From positions 12,319,001 to 12,383,000 of the forward strand of contig NC_079888.1 of assembly GCF_029227915.1 (NCBI RefSeq): a DNA stretch of 64,000 nucleotides, given 5' to 3'. Source of the stretch: Hydractinia symbiolongicarpus. Taxonomy: Eukaryota > Cnidaria > Hydrozoa > Anthoathecata > Hydractiniidae. Of this stretch, positions 35,537 to 48,624 are shown piece by piece. The position numbers were made by a program, and so were the translations under genes. A model generated the notes under the pieces. The model was given only the letters and a program-made list of their open reading frames with translations, ran no database searches and had not been told where the DNA came from. Every line of letters begins with the position of its first letter. Within the stretch, counting starts at the first letter, position 1.

Positions 35537-36030
35537 CTTTGAGGCCAAATAAGTTGAAAACCAGGTGGTGACGTCAATGATTTTTCACAGCGTGGGTAGC
35601 TAGGGACCACCTGGGACTAATTTGGGTAAGTTTCTTAAACCTGGGACCCCCAATCCGTTTCGGAATAGACGGGTTTATGATGTCATCAAAAAACCTTCAA
35701 ACCACAATATTTCCGTAACCGTTTGTCAAAAGTACATGATCCTATGCATTTTCTAGATCACCGTTTTAAGATCTATACGATAAAGCCAACATGTATACAA
35801 ATTTCCTAAAATAATTATTGGGGTTTTGAAGCGCTATTGCTGACGTCAGCAAAATTTTTAAACCCTTCCTTATATCTCATTAACCGCTCATCAAAAAGCA
35901 CATGGTCATCTATATTTTCTTGATCAGCAGTTTGATCTCTACACAGTAGAGGCAACGTGAAAACATGGTTCTAATTTTTTTGTGTGGATGGGTTGCTGAC
36001 GTCATTGCTAACCTTTTATTTTTTCTCTGT
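35537..36030 (+). repeat. interspersed repeat R (copy 3, diverged)
   Basis: Starts at GAGGCCAAATAAGTTGAAAA and follows the same order of landmarks as copy 2, including TGACGTCAATGATTT, CCGTTTCGGAATAGACGGG, AACCGTTTGTCAAAAG and GCTGACGTCAGC (about 35839). It ends at CTGTCTAAGTGGATT, after which a microsatellite starts. It is more diverged than copies 1 and 2. Confidence 0.8.
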
Positions 36031-36508
<478 letters not shown>

Positions 36509-37717
36509 AATAGTAGTAACATTAGTAGTACTATTCTAACAGAGTAGTATTATTCTATCAGCAGGACTATTCTACCATAATGTAGTATTATTCTAACCTG
36601 TTGTGATAACAAGACCTCTCCGTCATCCATTTCCAAAGGGCAACTTTGACAGATTGTGAAATACAAAATTGTGCCCTGAATTGTTTCTGGATCTTAATGT
36701 CTGCTTTCGACATAATTTTAATTTAAACAAAGCTTTAGGGACTAATTGGTCAAAATAATTAAGAATGATTTTTCAGACAAAGATTAGCACAGTAAAAAAT
36801 AAAGTATGCCGAATATGATGATGTCATTAAAATCTCATTTTTTGTGACCTAAGTACCGCTTTCAGGAAATTTAAAAATTATTTTTCTTTTTTCACAAATT
36901 ATGCTGGAAGCATAAACACAACAGACCTATATAAATGCCACCTGTTTTGAATTGTAATGTGTGGTTCTAATAGACCATTGTACTTCTTCGGGTATTAGTT
37001 TTCAGGAGGTCAAGGGAACACTGTTTCAAAAGAAAGTTTTGTTTTTTAATATAGCAGTTGTAGGCTATTTATTGGATGAATAGTTTGCGATTTTTTCAGG
37101 ATTTATGGACTTTTTCACAAAAAACAATGCGGCAGACAAATGAATTGCATAGAAGAAAGGGCTAGAGGTGCAATCTTCTCTTTCTTTTAGTCTGATAAAC
37201 CAACTTGTTTTTCTATATAAATATTTAATGTGTTTAAACGGAGGAAATGACACCTTTCTTGCACAGACAATTTTTAATAAATTCTTTATACGTTGTTTCG
37301 AAGTCTTTTTGGATACACTTTTGTACACACCTGGGAAATAGAAATCCAAATTTTGGATTATTTTTGTACAAATCAATTATTATGCAGTAAAAAATAATAC
37401 TCAACTTGCCTCGTCATCTGCTTTTCTCTTTTCAGATGCTATTTTTGTAGAGGTTATATGCGTACTTTCATTTTGCTAAATATATTATAAATACAAAAGA
37501 TCTAGATTAAATTTTATATATGTAGATCTTAAAGCCAGTAATTAATGATTTACCGTAGAAATATTTTCTTTGGTGCTTCATTAAATTCTTCTTTCTATCT
37601 TGCCGAACGTCCATTCGACGCTGTGATATCTTTGGGCCCAATTCTTTCTTTAGGTTTTAAATATTTTCCAATACATTAGTGATGTCTAACCTTGTTAGAC
37701 CGGCAAATATACCACGT
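36509..37717. other. stretch without a recognised gene
   Basis: A 103-codon minus-strand frame (37065-37376) lacks recognisable motifs. Nothing else stands out. Confidence 0.4.
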
Positions 37718-38640
37718 TTACGAAGAAAGGTTAGGAAAAAATTCAAGGAAGTGTACCTTGCACGCAATGTCGAACCTTCTGCCCCACCTTTTCCAATTTT
37801 GAAAAAACAAGGGGTGATGGTAGTTGTCATGGAATGCGTACTTGTTCGAGAGTGAATTTTTTGGAAACATTACAAATTTTTTATCCACGGTACCCAAAAT
37901 CATCTCCACTTGATTTCTGTGTTGCTTGACTAGGCGGTTGTAACTGCCACTCGCTTTTAATTCGGCAACAAATGCCTTCGTCAAATCTTTCTTAGTCTTA
38001 TAGTAAATTTTCCTCAGATGCTACACCCCAGGACTTCTTTAATTTTTCCGTTAGGGTGCAAGATTTTGCGGAAGGTATTTTGTGGCTGTAGAAGAATTAT
38101 ATCTTTTGGCAGCTTTATTTCTTCGCACTAAATGACCTTCATCTTCCTTTGACTCATAAGAGTCACATTCACTGCTTTCATCGTTGGAGTAGTCATTGGT
38201 TACTTCTGCTGGTATTATTTTCTTTGCCGAATGTGCCTCTGCGCCGACCCTTCGTTTCCCATTCTGCCATATTTTTATCTCAGTGGTTGCATAACATTGA
38301 AACGTTGAGATTTGTCCAACTTGTACTTTCGGCTCAGGTGATAGTCTAACCGCAAGTGCCAAATTTTGCAATCTTCGGCTGTTAATAGTAATTATGCGCC
38401 CAATTAGTTTTTCTCTGCTCACAAAAACATCACACGCATTTCTGATTGCTTGTAGTCAGCGTCTTGTGCACTATACTTGTGTTTGTTTTGCAAAGGTCTA
38501 GGTAATTGTATCTCAATTTTTTCGTGGCATTCCGAACAGGCTAATGTGAAAACTCTTTTTTTTATTTCGCCCATCACCGTATCATCACATTTTACAGGAT
38601 CTAATGATCCGAGGTGTATTTTAATACAGGATCTACGCTT
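37718..38640 (-). pseudogene. degraded or multi-exon coding region, unassigned
   Basis: Minus-strand pieces with coding-like composition: a CDDTVMGEIKKRVFTLACSE, CHEKIEIQLPRPLQNK piece with CxxC-type cysteines near 38460-38590; SREKLIGRIITINSRRLQ, FQCYATTEIKIWQNGKRR and an acidic SNDESSECDSYESKEDEGH tail in 38051-38422; and AELKASGSYNRLVKQHRNQV, EMILGTVDKKFVMFPKN in 37718-37984. The frames differ and no good splice sites join them. A domesticated or decayed transposon protein is possible. I do not recognise it. Confidence 0.3.
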
Positions 38641-40259
38641 AGCTCATTAATTCGCTTTTTTATACCATACCATTGTTTTTTCATCGTCATCGTCTGCAAG
38701 TAATTGCCTTTCTGCAGAAGTAATTAATTTGGTCAATCTGTCTCTGGAGTCTACTAACAATTAGTAAGTATTCATTGCTGTATTTCCCTCTTGCTCACTT
38801 TCACTAGATCCTTCTTTCCCGTTTGAACATTATTCAGTATCAGTTTTTGCCGGAATAAACTTTCGCGATTGAGGCCAAAAATCGCAAAAGTTTCTTTCTT
38901 TGAAATAATACAAACTCTACTTAGAAGTAAATTAATAGATCGAATTTTTACCATTCTGTTTGATGTTTCTGACGGCCAAATAAAAGTTGCTTAACAACAT
39001 AACTTCTGTATTTTTATTTTTTAAAAATGCAATTTTTCCTGATCTTCAGATAGAATCCGAAAAAAATCGGGTTAATCACGTGTGAAAACTTTCTAGAATG
39101 AAATTTGTTGATAAAACAAAGTTATTTTGTTAGTTACAAGTTTCAAGTATTATCCTAACGAAAGTTATTTCATTTTACGGATCACAAGGATTTTATAGAA
39201 ATTTAGGGGCTTGCTTCCAAAAACAACCCTATTCATACAATGACTGGTTTATGGAATGCAACGTCGTAGGTCTAACTTAATTGATATATGATACATATAT
39301 AAAAACACAGCTAGTCCATTGTATGTTTAATTTTCCCAGCATGTGCATAAAATTTAAAAGAATTGTTCTACTAGTTTACCTCTGTTACTGATTGGACAGA
39401 ATATGCAATTTTCTTAAAAAAATATAATTTTGCCCTTTTTCAAAATGCCCAAATCCTGAAAATCGAAAGTCGAAAAGTAATGCCAATACACATTGCAAAA
39501 TCAATATCTTTTCAGAGTTATTGCACTTTCCCTAAATGGACCTGAGAAAGCGCAAACATGACTTATGATTGCACCATTTGGTTTTTTCGTCAACTGGATT
39601 TTTTTCTTATTATTTATTGCTCTCGGTTGAGCATGTTTTTGTTTTGTGTGTAAATTCTGATAATTAATTAAACTTAAAACTAATTATCAGCTTGATGGAA
39701 AAAATGAATAATGCTTATCTGGTGTAAATTAAACTTATGCTAAAATTGCATTCTTGTTTCAATTTACCAAGCGTTTTTTCTTTTTCAGATATCCATTATC
39801 AAAAAGGCACTATCAATATTGCTTAGAAATCTTAAAGGGAGACATTTTTTTTTCAACCTGCTAATACAAAAATCGAGCAAAAGCGGTTAGAAAACAAGTA
39901 GAAATGAACAGGAAACAAACAAAACACACCAAGAAACAACAACGGTAAGAATGGCGAGTAATAATTGAAACTTCCAAAACATTAACAATCTAATATTTGG
40001 ATTTCTGAACTAATGGAATACTGAACTGCATGGCTTACTCGGATGTTAAAAGTTGATGTTAATTTGTATTATGGAATTTATCGATATTAAAGACAACAAG
40101 ACGTATGATATACGCAAACAACCTCGCCAAAAAAGTGTATAAAAAGCTGAAGTTAGACACGACATATTTTGCTATTCGGATAGGCAATAATATTGATAGA
40201 AAATTTCTCGAAATTTCAATTTTCGTTAGGTCAGTCTGTAAACACGTCCTCGCGGGCGA
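38641..40259. other. stretch without a recognised gene
   Basis: AT-rich, only short frames, nothing recognisable. Confidence 0.45.
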
Positions 40260-40375
40260 GATAGTAAAAAGAAAAAAAAAGTAAAAATAGTTACCAAGAT
40301 GAGATTCGAACACACGACTACTCCCGTGTCGGTGCTCAGAGAGGCAAAAATTTCCATTCTTGTAGGACACATTTG
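40260..40375 (-). repeat. tRNA-like (probably SINE-derived) sequence
   Basis: Minus-strand reading gives GAGCACCGACACGGGAGTAG, TCGTGTGTTCGAATCTCATC and TTGG, followed by a T-rich tail. TTCGAATC matches the T-loop/B-box, and the ACAAGA before and ATCTTGG after could pair as an acceptor stem. The T stem has mismatches and the D arm is poor, so it is not a functional tRNA by eye; a tRNA-derived SINE is more likely. Confidence 0.4.
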
Positions 40376-41489
40376 CGTTTTAATACAAGCTCACGAGCTT
40401 GTAACAAGCTTTTCCTTTTGAAAGAATACTAAATGTAAATCTGTATGTACCTTTTTTAGTTTCTTTGTAATTTAAAAACTGATTTACCAACAGGCACTCC
40501 CCAGCTTTATGAGATTTACGGACAAAAAGGGCGTAACTTTTTCACAAATTCTCGCTTTATGTACGGAAAAACCCCGCAAAATTAACGACCAGTTCTCAGC
40601 ACTTAAAGGACTTGAAGACTAAAATCGTTACATAAAAAATTTAATATCTTCTCTGATACTTGCTCAATTGTTTTTAATTCCGTTTTTGCTAAGTTTTGAT
40701 ACCTAAAAACTCTAATCCGACATATTGTATATCGGATTTCTTTGGATTTTGCTAATAACGTCACGCTAAAGATACCCGTACTAATTTATGCCTTATGTCT
40801 GATACTACAATTGTGCTACATTTTATGTCATACGTATTCCTCTTACAATTTATGGACAGTGAAAGTTAATGCCAAAAAGCCTATACCAAATAGAGTTAAC
40901 AAAAGAGCCTCCTATTTGATAAAAACACCCTTAAAATATGATATTTGATTCAATGGTCGCACTGCAAATTGATAGATTCTACAAAAGTCCAGTAAAAATA
41001 GGATTAAATAAAATTTGACTTAAAGACAGTCGTAAATAATACCAAGAGAAGAAGGAATTTGTTGCAGTTATCAAAACGACATTATTTTATTTAAAGATGA
41101 ATATGCAGGACATATTTTTTTATTCTTAGTTTCTGTATGCCCTGCCAAAATAATCACCTGACACTTTAAAATGTAAATAAAACCAATGACACTTTAAAAT
41201 GTAACAAGAAGCCCTGGGGGCTCTAAGAATTTCCGAGCGCTACCAAAATATTTGATGAAAACCTGCTAATTCGTTGTGTTATTGTGCCAAACATTCGAAG
41301 GGGTTTGGTGCATGAACCTCTGAAGATAAAGCCCATCAGTGACATTATATCTTAGAACAAACGCAAATAAAACGAAACGTGTCATAATAAACTCACATTT
41401 TAAAAGAAATTGCTAACAAAAAATACAGCCTATCATTCATGGTTGAAAGTCTTGCGATTGAAACGTTGATGGTCTTAAACGGCATTAGT
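40376..41489. other. stretch without a recognised gene
   Basis: A short near-palindrome (TACAAGCTC-AC-GAGCTTGTA) lies at about 40384-40403. At about 41205-41240 the phrase AGAAGCCCTGGGGGCTCTAA resembles 46266-46290, so both may be ends of the same repeat. Confidence 0.4.
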
Positions 41490-42110
41490 TGACAAAAAAT
41501 CAAAATTTTGATGTGACCATCATTTTCAGCATACTTTTTTTATTAACTGTGTCAATTTTTGTCGAAAATAAAGCAGTTTTAATTTTTGGACCAATTTTGG
41601 CCTAAAATGACATTTAGGTAACAAGAAATCAAAATTTTGATGTCACCATCATGTTTAGCATACTTTATTTGTTTACTGTGCCAAATTTTGTTAAAAATAA
41701 AGTAGTTTTAATTTTTGGACCAATTTTGGCCTGAAATGACATTTAGGTAAGAAGAAATCAAAATTTTGATGTCACCATCATGTTCAGCATACTTTTTTTG
41801 TTAATTGTGCCAAAATTTGTCAAAAATAAAGTAGTTTTAATTTTAAGACCAATTTTGGCCTAAAATAACATTTAGGTAACAAGAAATCAAAATTTTGATG
41901 TCACCATCATGTTCAGCATACTTTATTTGTTTACTGTGCCAAATTTTGTTGAAAATAAAGTAGTTCTTATTTTTGGACCAATTTTGGCCTAAAATGACAT
42001 TTAGGTGACAAAAATCAAAATTATTATGTCACCATTATGTTCAGCATACTTTTTTTGTTAACTGTGTCAAATTTTGTCGAAAAACAAATACCAATTTTGG
42101 CCTGAAGCAT
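41490..42110. repeat. tandem repeat, 129-bp unit, 5 copies
   Basis: The anchor TCAAAATTTTGATGTCACCATCA recurs with its CAAAATT starting at 41501, 41630, 41759, 41888 and 42016: periods 129, 129, 129 and 128. The last copy is most diverged. It lies immediately downstream of lectin gene B. Confidence 0.95.
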
Positions 42111-42304
42111 CAATACTAGACTTCTCAGTAGTTAAGGAGCTTGAGTACGAAGTTTACATCTGTGACGGACCAACGTGAAATCCCAGGGTCGATTTTTTCT
42201 CAAAAAATGCTCCGAAAGAAAAAACGACGGTTTTAAAGAATTTCCTACGCCTTCGGGCGCGGAAATTCAATAACGATGCTCGTATCTGTTCCATAAATTG
42301 TTTT

Positions 42305-42623
42305 CTATTTTGCAGGTGAGCCGCCATTTTGCGTTCTTTCGCAAGAATAACGAACTAAGAGATACTTAGGAATACCGGGACAAGGTTCACCAAACAAGTC
42401 TGTAGGTACACGAAAGGAACAATCTGGTCTTCCTTGACAATTTAATTTAACACGACTTAAGGCGGAGCTTGTTTGACATGTTTTCGTTGCTGTGGAATTC
42501 AGTCCTGGACAGAAATCGGGTGAAAGTCGACCAAATTCAGCGTGATCGATGTGGATTTGATTATAACACTGTATGTTGAGTGATTTACCATTGCAACTCA
42601 CAACCTCACGTATAGGAAGTTTC
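42305..42623 (-). CDS. SUEL lectin gene B, exon 4 (domain 3 and stop)
   Basis: The last coding exon of a four-exon secreted lectin gene. On the minus strand, acceptor AATTTTCAG precedes GAAACTTCCTATACGTGAGG, and the frame ends at TAG 42305-42307. It encodes a SUEL carbohydrate-binding domain: REVVSCNGKSLNIQC, HAEFGRLSPDFCPGLNS, DLFGEPCPG and KYLLVRYSC, then a short TQNGGSPAK tail. The first base completes an Arg codon begun in exon 3, so the reading frame is continuous. The short tail without a membrane segment suggests a soluble secreted protein. Confidence 0.9.
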
Positions 42624-43025
42624 CTGAAAATTATGAAAAGAGAAATTATGTTTTTAAACATTTTCTTTTGTATTTGCACAGATGTGTCTCTCAACTTTTT
42701 AACATCGACCGGACTTGGAAAAGATGACACACCTAATCGAGGTTATTCTTAGTATTACAATTTACTTTTAGTCAAAAAGGTCGGAGATTAATTTTGTGAA
42801 CCCTTTTCTGCGATCTCGAGCCTAAGAATTACTCAAGATCAGACTCGGGATGATGTCGCAGATTTCACGAAAATCAGATACAGATTTAAATATTATATTG
42901 TCTAGATATTGGCGGACAATTATATCCATTGCTTTTAAACAGACAAGAGATATATTTTTGTTAATATTACATCACCCTTTCTTATTAAGAAATTGGAAGG
43001 ATACATTTAGGTGTTTTCTTCTCAC

Positions 43026-43301
43026 CTGCAGTGATAATGAATTTCCAAATATTTTGGAACACCGCGGCACAAGTCTCCACCAAACTTTCGAACCGTTGCA
43101 TCTACTGAACATTTTCTGAAATAGTCACACTCAATACCCACACGATAACGCGAGTACATTGTTCGACACGATGTGGTAGCATTCGAGTTTAACCCCGGAC
43201 AAACTTCTGATGACAGCCGACCGAAATTAGCATAGGCAGTCTCGATCTCAGTCCCAGGTGGGCATTCTATATGTGCTTTTTTATTTTCACATGCTACAAC
43301 C
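43026..43301 (-). CDS. SUEL lectin gene B, exon 3 (domain 2)
   Basis: Acceptor ATACACAG precedes GGTTGTAGCATGTG, and the exon ends at CACTGCAG before donor GTGAGAAG (minus strand). Length is 276 nt: one base in, 91 codons, two bases out. Encoded landmarks are VVACENKKAHIECP, YANFGRLSSEVCPGLNSN, ATTSCRTMYSRYRVG and RKFGGDLCRGVPKYLEIHYHC. It is closest to the domain-2 exon of lectin gene A (VVACEG, SSEICPGLNSN, TTSCRSG), so the genes are paralogues duplicated after the multi-domain structure existed. The intron to exon 4 is 402 nt. Confidence 0.9.
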
Positions 43302-43770
43302 CTGTGTATAAAATTGCAAGTGGGGAAATAAAAATGATATTACAGTAAAAAAATATTTTAAGTCAATTCTGATGAAGTATTTTCCTATCATTTGTACTTT
43401 ATATAGGTATTGCAAAGAAAACAGCAAGGTTATATTATACGTTTTATTTTTTGTAAACAACAAGTTTATAAGCAACCAGTTTATAAGCAACCAGTTTGTA
43501 AGCAAGTGTACTAGAATCTGAAAGATTGACAAGCAACTTTAGTATCAGTATTATTAACCAACAATTTCTTGTTGAAGCAGAAGTTATATACCAAATCAAA
43601 AGCAAGGTTCTATTTCCCCCTAAAAATTGTCGTTTGTGGTTATCCACGGTATTTATTTTTTTATTTTCACGCACTTAACTTAACCGACAACTATTTATTG
43701 TGTGAGTATTATGTAAAGATTTAATACCAAATAAAACATTTGTGAGTGAAATTTAACTAATTTTTAACAA

Positions 43771-43885
<115 letters not shown>

Positions 43886-44029
43886 AATTCGAACTCCAAC
43901 AGGAAGGATTAAAATTCAAAATGTTTAAAATCAAATAAGGTTTCTTTCTTAATGTGGATGAATTTGATTAAAAAATCCGAAACAAGAATAGGTATATCAA
44001 CATCTTAAAGAAACAACACCCTTTCTCAC

Positions 44030-44333
44030 CTCTTTAGGCAGCTGTACTTAACTTGTAAAACTTTTTCCACACCAGGACACGGATCTCCGAAGAGACTATT
44101 TGAAGCTGGAACAATGCATGACTGGCCACCATTACATCTCTCGGAAACAACTTTGAAAGAATTTGGTGCTTGGCAATTTGAATTTTGTTGCCAGTTCTTA
44201 CCACGACATACATGTGTTGCTAAGTAACCCGAACGACCGTATTCAACAGTACTTATATTGACGACGGTATTTCTTGGACAATTCAATTCCAACTGTGTTG
44301 ATTCACAAGCGAACTTTAAATTTAAACATGCAC
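44030..44333 (-). CDS. SUEL lectin gene B, exon 2 (domain 1)
   Basis: Acceptor TTTTCTTAG precedes GTGCATGTTTAAATTT, and the exon ends AAAGAG before donor GTGAGAAAG (minus strand). The 304-nt length equals the lectin A domain-1 exon. Landmarks: ACLNLKFACESTQLELNCP, EYGRSGYLATHVCRGKN, CIVPASNSLFGDPCPG and LQVKYSC. Two bases at the start complete the Gly codon left by exon 1, and two bases are left for exon 3. The intron to exon 3 is 728 nt and contains a (CT)n tract. Confidence 0.9.
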
Positions 44334-44858
44334 CTAAGAAAAACGCTGTATGATTACCGTCTTCCTTACTAAAATTTGCTGCCAACCTATACATATGATA
44401 CCGGTTTCTACACATAGCAAATCGACTTAATGCCTTGCCCTAAGAGAATATGTCTTAACTCTCCTTAACAAACAAAACAGTCTGTCACATATGTAGTTTG
44501 AAAGACTTGCATCCATGTCGGAATTGTTTTTAAGAAGGTACAAAGCCCAAAATATTCCAACGAAATCACAAGTACGTAGTATCAGTCAGAGATTCATAAA
44601 CAAGTTAGCCCGAATTAGTTTTTAAAAAAAGCAATATAATAATGGTTAATGGTTAAGAAACTTTTTTTTTAAATTTTTTTCGTAGGAAGAAAATTTCACG
44701 ACTCAAAAGCACTGCGGATTTGTTTGCTTTTTCGCAGAATTTCTTTAATTACTTCAACCGTCACGTTGTTTTCAATACTTTTTAATCATCAAAAATCTCG
44801 TGCAGAAGCTGCAGAACAATAAAGAGACAACAAACAAAAAATATACCAAAAAAAATAC

Positions 44859-44916
44859 CTGTTTGGATCAGAAGTGCACAGGAAATCATCAATAACGTTG
44901 AATTATTTTTTTCCAT
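44859..44916 (-). CDS. SUEL lectin gene B, exon 1 (signal peptide)
   Basis: ATG at 44916 opens MEKNNSTLLMISCALLIQTG and the exon ends at AAACAG before donor GTATTTT. It encodes a plausible signal peptide (polar N-terminus, hydrophobic STLLMISCALLI core) and ends with one base of a Gly codon, matching the two bases at the start of exon 2. The four exons give 957 nt, a 318-residue protein. No TATA box was clear upstream. Confidence is lower than for the domain exons because a short exon is easy to find by chance, but phase, signal content and distance fit. Confidence 0.7.
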
Positions 44917-46365
44917 AATTACCTGTATGTTTAACAAAGATACAGAAGCTAGAAATAAAAAGAAAACAAATAAAAAGAATCAAATGAACCAAAAAACAAT
45001 GACAATAAAAATTATCATTTTATCACGACAAATACTTTGACAAAAAATTTTGTAATATCTAAAAAAAGAAAAAAACTAAATAATTTTAACGACCACTGTG
45101 TTTCAGTTGTTTTTAAAGACACAATGTATATCGTATAACAGCGAAATAAACGTTTCAAAACCTTAAAATAAATGCTGTTGCGATCTTTGCATTCTAACAA
45201 ATTATATTTCTTTATATTCCGCTATGGAATCAACTTTCGATGAACTTTCATATGTTCATTAAAACAAATTGCTTCTCGGCTACCCACCAATTATTAATTA
45301 TTCCCGTTCACTGGCAACCTTCAGATTAACAAGCCTTAACGATGGAAAAATGTTCCGCTTTATCGAAAGTGGATGAATAAGGATGTAGAGATTAGCAACA
45401 TAGCCAGTGACATTGGAACTAATACTTTAATTGCTCAACTGTTTGTCTCAGAATATGTTACGTAGATTATGCTAAATTCAGGAATTATGCTTATTAACCA
45501 GTTAGCTAGCTTAATTACAATAACCCTAACGCAAAATTTTCACTTTGAGCAGTCTGATATCTTAACATCCGTTATGTATGTACTTGGACCCAACGAATAC
45601 ATTAAAGCTGATGACAATTTTGACAGACAAATGTTTGAAGTATAAAGTATATGATAAAATTCGTCAGTGACAAATTCATTTGCGCTTGAAACACTCCAAT
45701 CACGGAGGTATAAAAGACAAGGAGATACATCTTCTTTACACCTGGTGTAATCATGCGTGATGGACGGACAGGTGCCGAATTTGAAGAAAACGAACTCATC
45801 TAAAAATTACCCGCGGAAAGTTAGTTTAGTTGTTTAAAATTGAATTGTGATTGGCCAATTTTGCCAATCCATTTAATTCATGCAAGGAGTCACCAAGTGT
45901 TGTGCAAATATTCCCTGTTTGAGTCGATGGAAGTTTGTAGATTATGTTTTAAAAGCTTTACTTGTTACACAAAATATTTTTAATTCTAGATAAAAATCGG
46001 ATGGTCTGAAAATATTACCAAAATACATATTTCCGTAATGTTTCTTAATACTTCATTATTGTTCATTCCCAAGTTGATACAGTATTTGGATTTTTATTGC
46101 AACTTCAAATCCTTTTTTTAAAAAGTTTAAGAACATCATTCTTATATAAACGGTCACAAACATTATAAGTTTATCCTTTTTTTAGGCTATGGAATGCATT
46201 TTAATTCTACATCAATTCTTTTTTCATGCTTTTTTTTTGCGATAAGAGATCTCAAATAAACAAAAGAAGCCCAGGGGCTTGAAGATTTCCGGAATTAGTC
46301 TGAAAGATTTTAAAATTTGAAGTAGACCTTTAAAACGGAGAATTATCATTGAGTATTCTCTTATT
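44917..46365. other. stretch without a recognised gene; upstream of lectin gene B
   Basis: This should contain the promoter of lectin gene B; no TATA-like element at a suitable distance stood out. A 65-codon minus-strand frame at 45602-45799 is unsupported. Confidence 0.4.
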
Positions 46366-46797
46366 ACTAGTCGATAGCCCGTGGATACATCCACGGGTTC
46401 GCCGTTGTTTATTTACCCCATTTTGTTTGTCTCGCTACCGCGGTTACCATTTTGCGTGACAGACAGACAGACGTATACGAGTAATATGATATAGACTAGT
46501 CGTTAGCCCGTGGAAAAATCCACGGGGTCGCCCGTCCTTTATATATCGCATTTCGTGTTTCTGTAACAGGACGCGGTTTCCGCGGACAGACAGACAAAAT
46601 ACGGCTATTATTAAAGAGACTAGTCGTTAGCCCGTGGAAAAATCCACGGGTTCGCTCGTCCTTTAAATTTTATCGTTGCAACAAAGTGGACCAAAATATA
46701 TCGCATTTTGCGCATTTTTAAAATTTCTTGTTTCCGTTACGGGACGCGGCTTTCGCGGACACACAGACAAACTACGGCTATTTTTAAAGAGATTGTA
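46366..46797 (+). repeat. three tandem copies of a SINE-like repeat with CCCGTGGA/TCCACGGG hairpin
   Basis: Copies begin with ACTAGTCG at 46366, 46495 and 46619 (spacing 129 and 124 bp). Each has TAGCCCGTGGA, a short AT loop, TCCACGGG and GTCGCC or TTCGC, then a CAGACAGACA segment. A reverse-oriented copy lies at about 52690-52890. The GGGTTCGC after the hairpin resembles a pol III B box, so a SINE is possible. Not a gene. Confidence 0.75.
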
Positions 46798-47044
46798 ACT
46801 AATCTGTAATGTTAAAATGCAACACAATAAATAAAAATAAAAGTCAGAAATAATTAATTAGTTCCGCTGAATATAGCTTTAGTCTACGTGCTTGCAAAAT
46901 TGTACAGAAGGAAATGACATAATGTTAAAGAGAAACGTTAATAACATTAAAGATGCCGCATTATAAGACGATCTTCATTATTCTACACTACACGAGCTTT
47001 AACTTTCGATAGCACTTTTAATAAAGTATTTTTCATTGGATAGA

Positions 47045-47697
<653 letters not shown>

Positions 47698-48617
47698 AGG
47701 CGATTTTAAAGATTCCGCCTTCGCTGGCGGAAATCAATAACTTTATCTGATCATACATAAACTAAAGAATTATCCAGCAAATCAACACATTCATAATGGT
47801 TCTTAACGGCGTTTTTTACAGAAATATTTCTTGAAAATATGTCAGAAGCCTATAAACTAGTCTCTCACCTATTCGTAAAATTACCTTTGCGCTTTGTTAG
47901 TTAGGAGTTGGCTTATCAGCAATAATCTTCTTGACCCTACTTTCATCCATCCCGTCTCGCTATATGACTTTCTAACTAAGTCCTCATTAAAATCATGTTA
48001 GTGATCCACAGTCATACAACCAGAATAAATTAACATTTTATTACTTAAATATTTGCAGAAATAATCTTCTGCTTGAGAAAAGAATCTTTCGTAAATATGG
48101 ACGCACCAAAAATCCCAAACAACTTGACGGGGTCACTATAATGCACTTTACCTAAATTCGGCGCAGGGACCTTAACAACTTCAACAACATTGCACTAGCA
48201 ATACTTAATTCACTGGTATGATGGAGGTTATTCTGAAGTTCCTTAACTTCACTAATTTACTTAGGGATCTTTGTAATCCGTTTTGTAAATTGGATTAGAT
48301 TTTCTTGGATTAGAATCTCTCTTCTCTATATTTTTCGCACAACAACCGATTTTTCAACATCAACAAACGACAAGGCACCAATCTGTTCCTCCGTATAATA
48401 TTTACCGAGATATTTTTTTTGTACCACCGCCACTAACACAGGCAATCAATATTTCACGTTTCAAGCCAACACAACTATCTACACCGCAACCATCAACTAA
48501 ACCTTCCATAATTCTGATTAACCTTCAAAATTTTCAAAAACATACAAAAATCCACCAAACAACCAGGCATTAACAAACAAATTTAAATACTCAATTATTA
48601 AAAAACCATCTAATCAA
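47698..48617. other. stretch without a recognised gene
   Basis: Nothing recognisable beyond the repeats on either side. Confidence 0.4.
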
Positions 48618-48624
48618 CTACCGC

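Noticed and set aside
40260-40375. Functional tRNA gene
   Set aside because: Only the T-loop region and an acceptor-like pairing are convincing; stems have mismatches and the D arm is poor.
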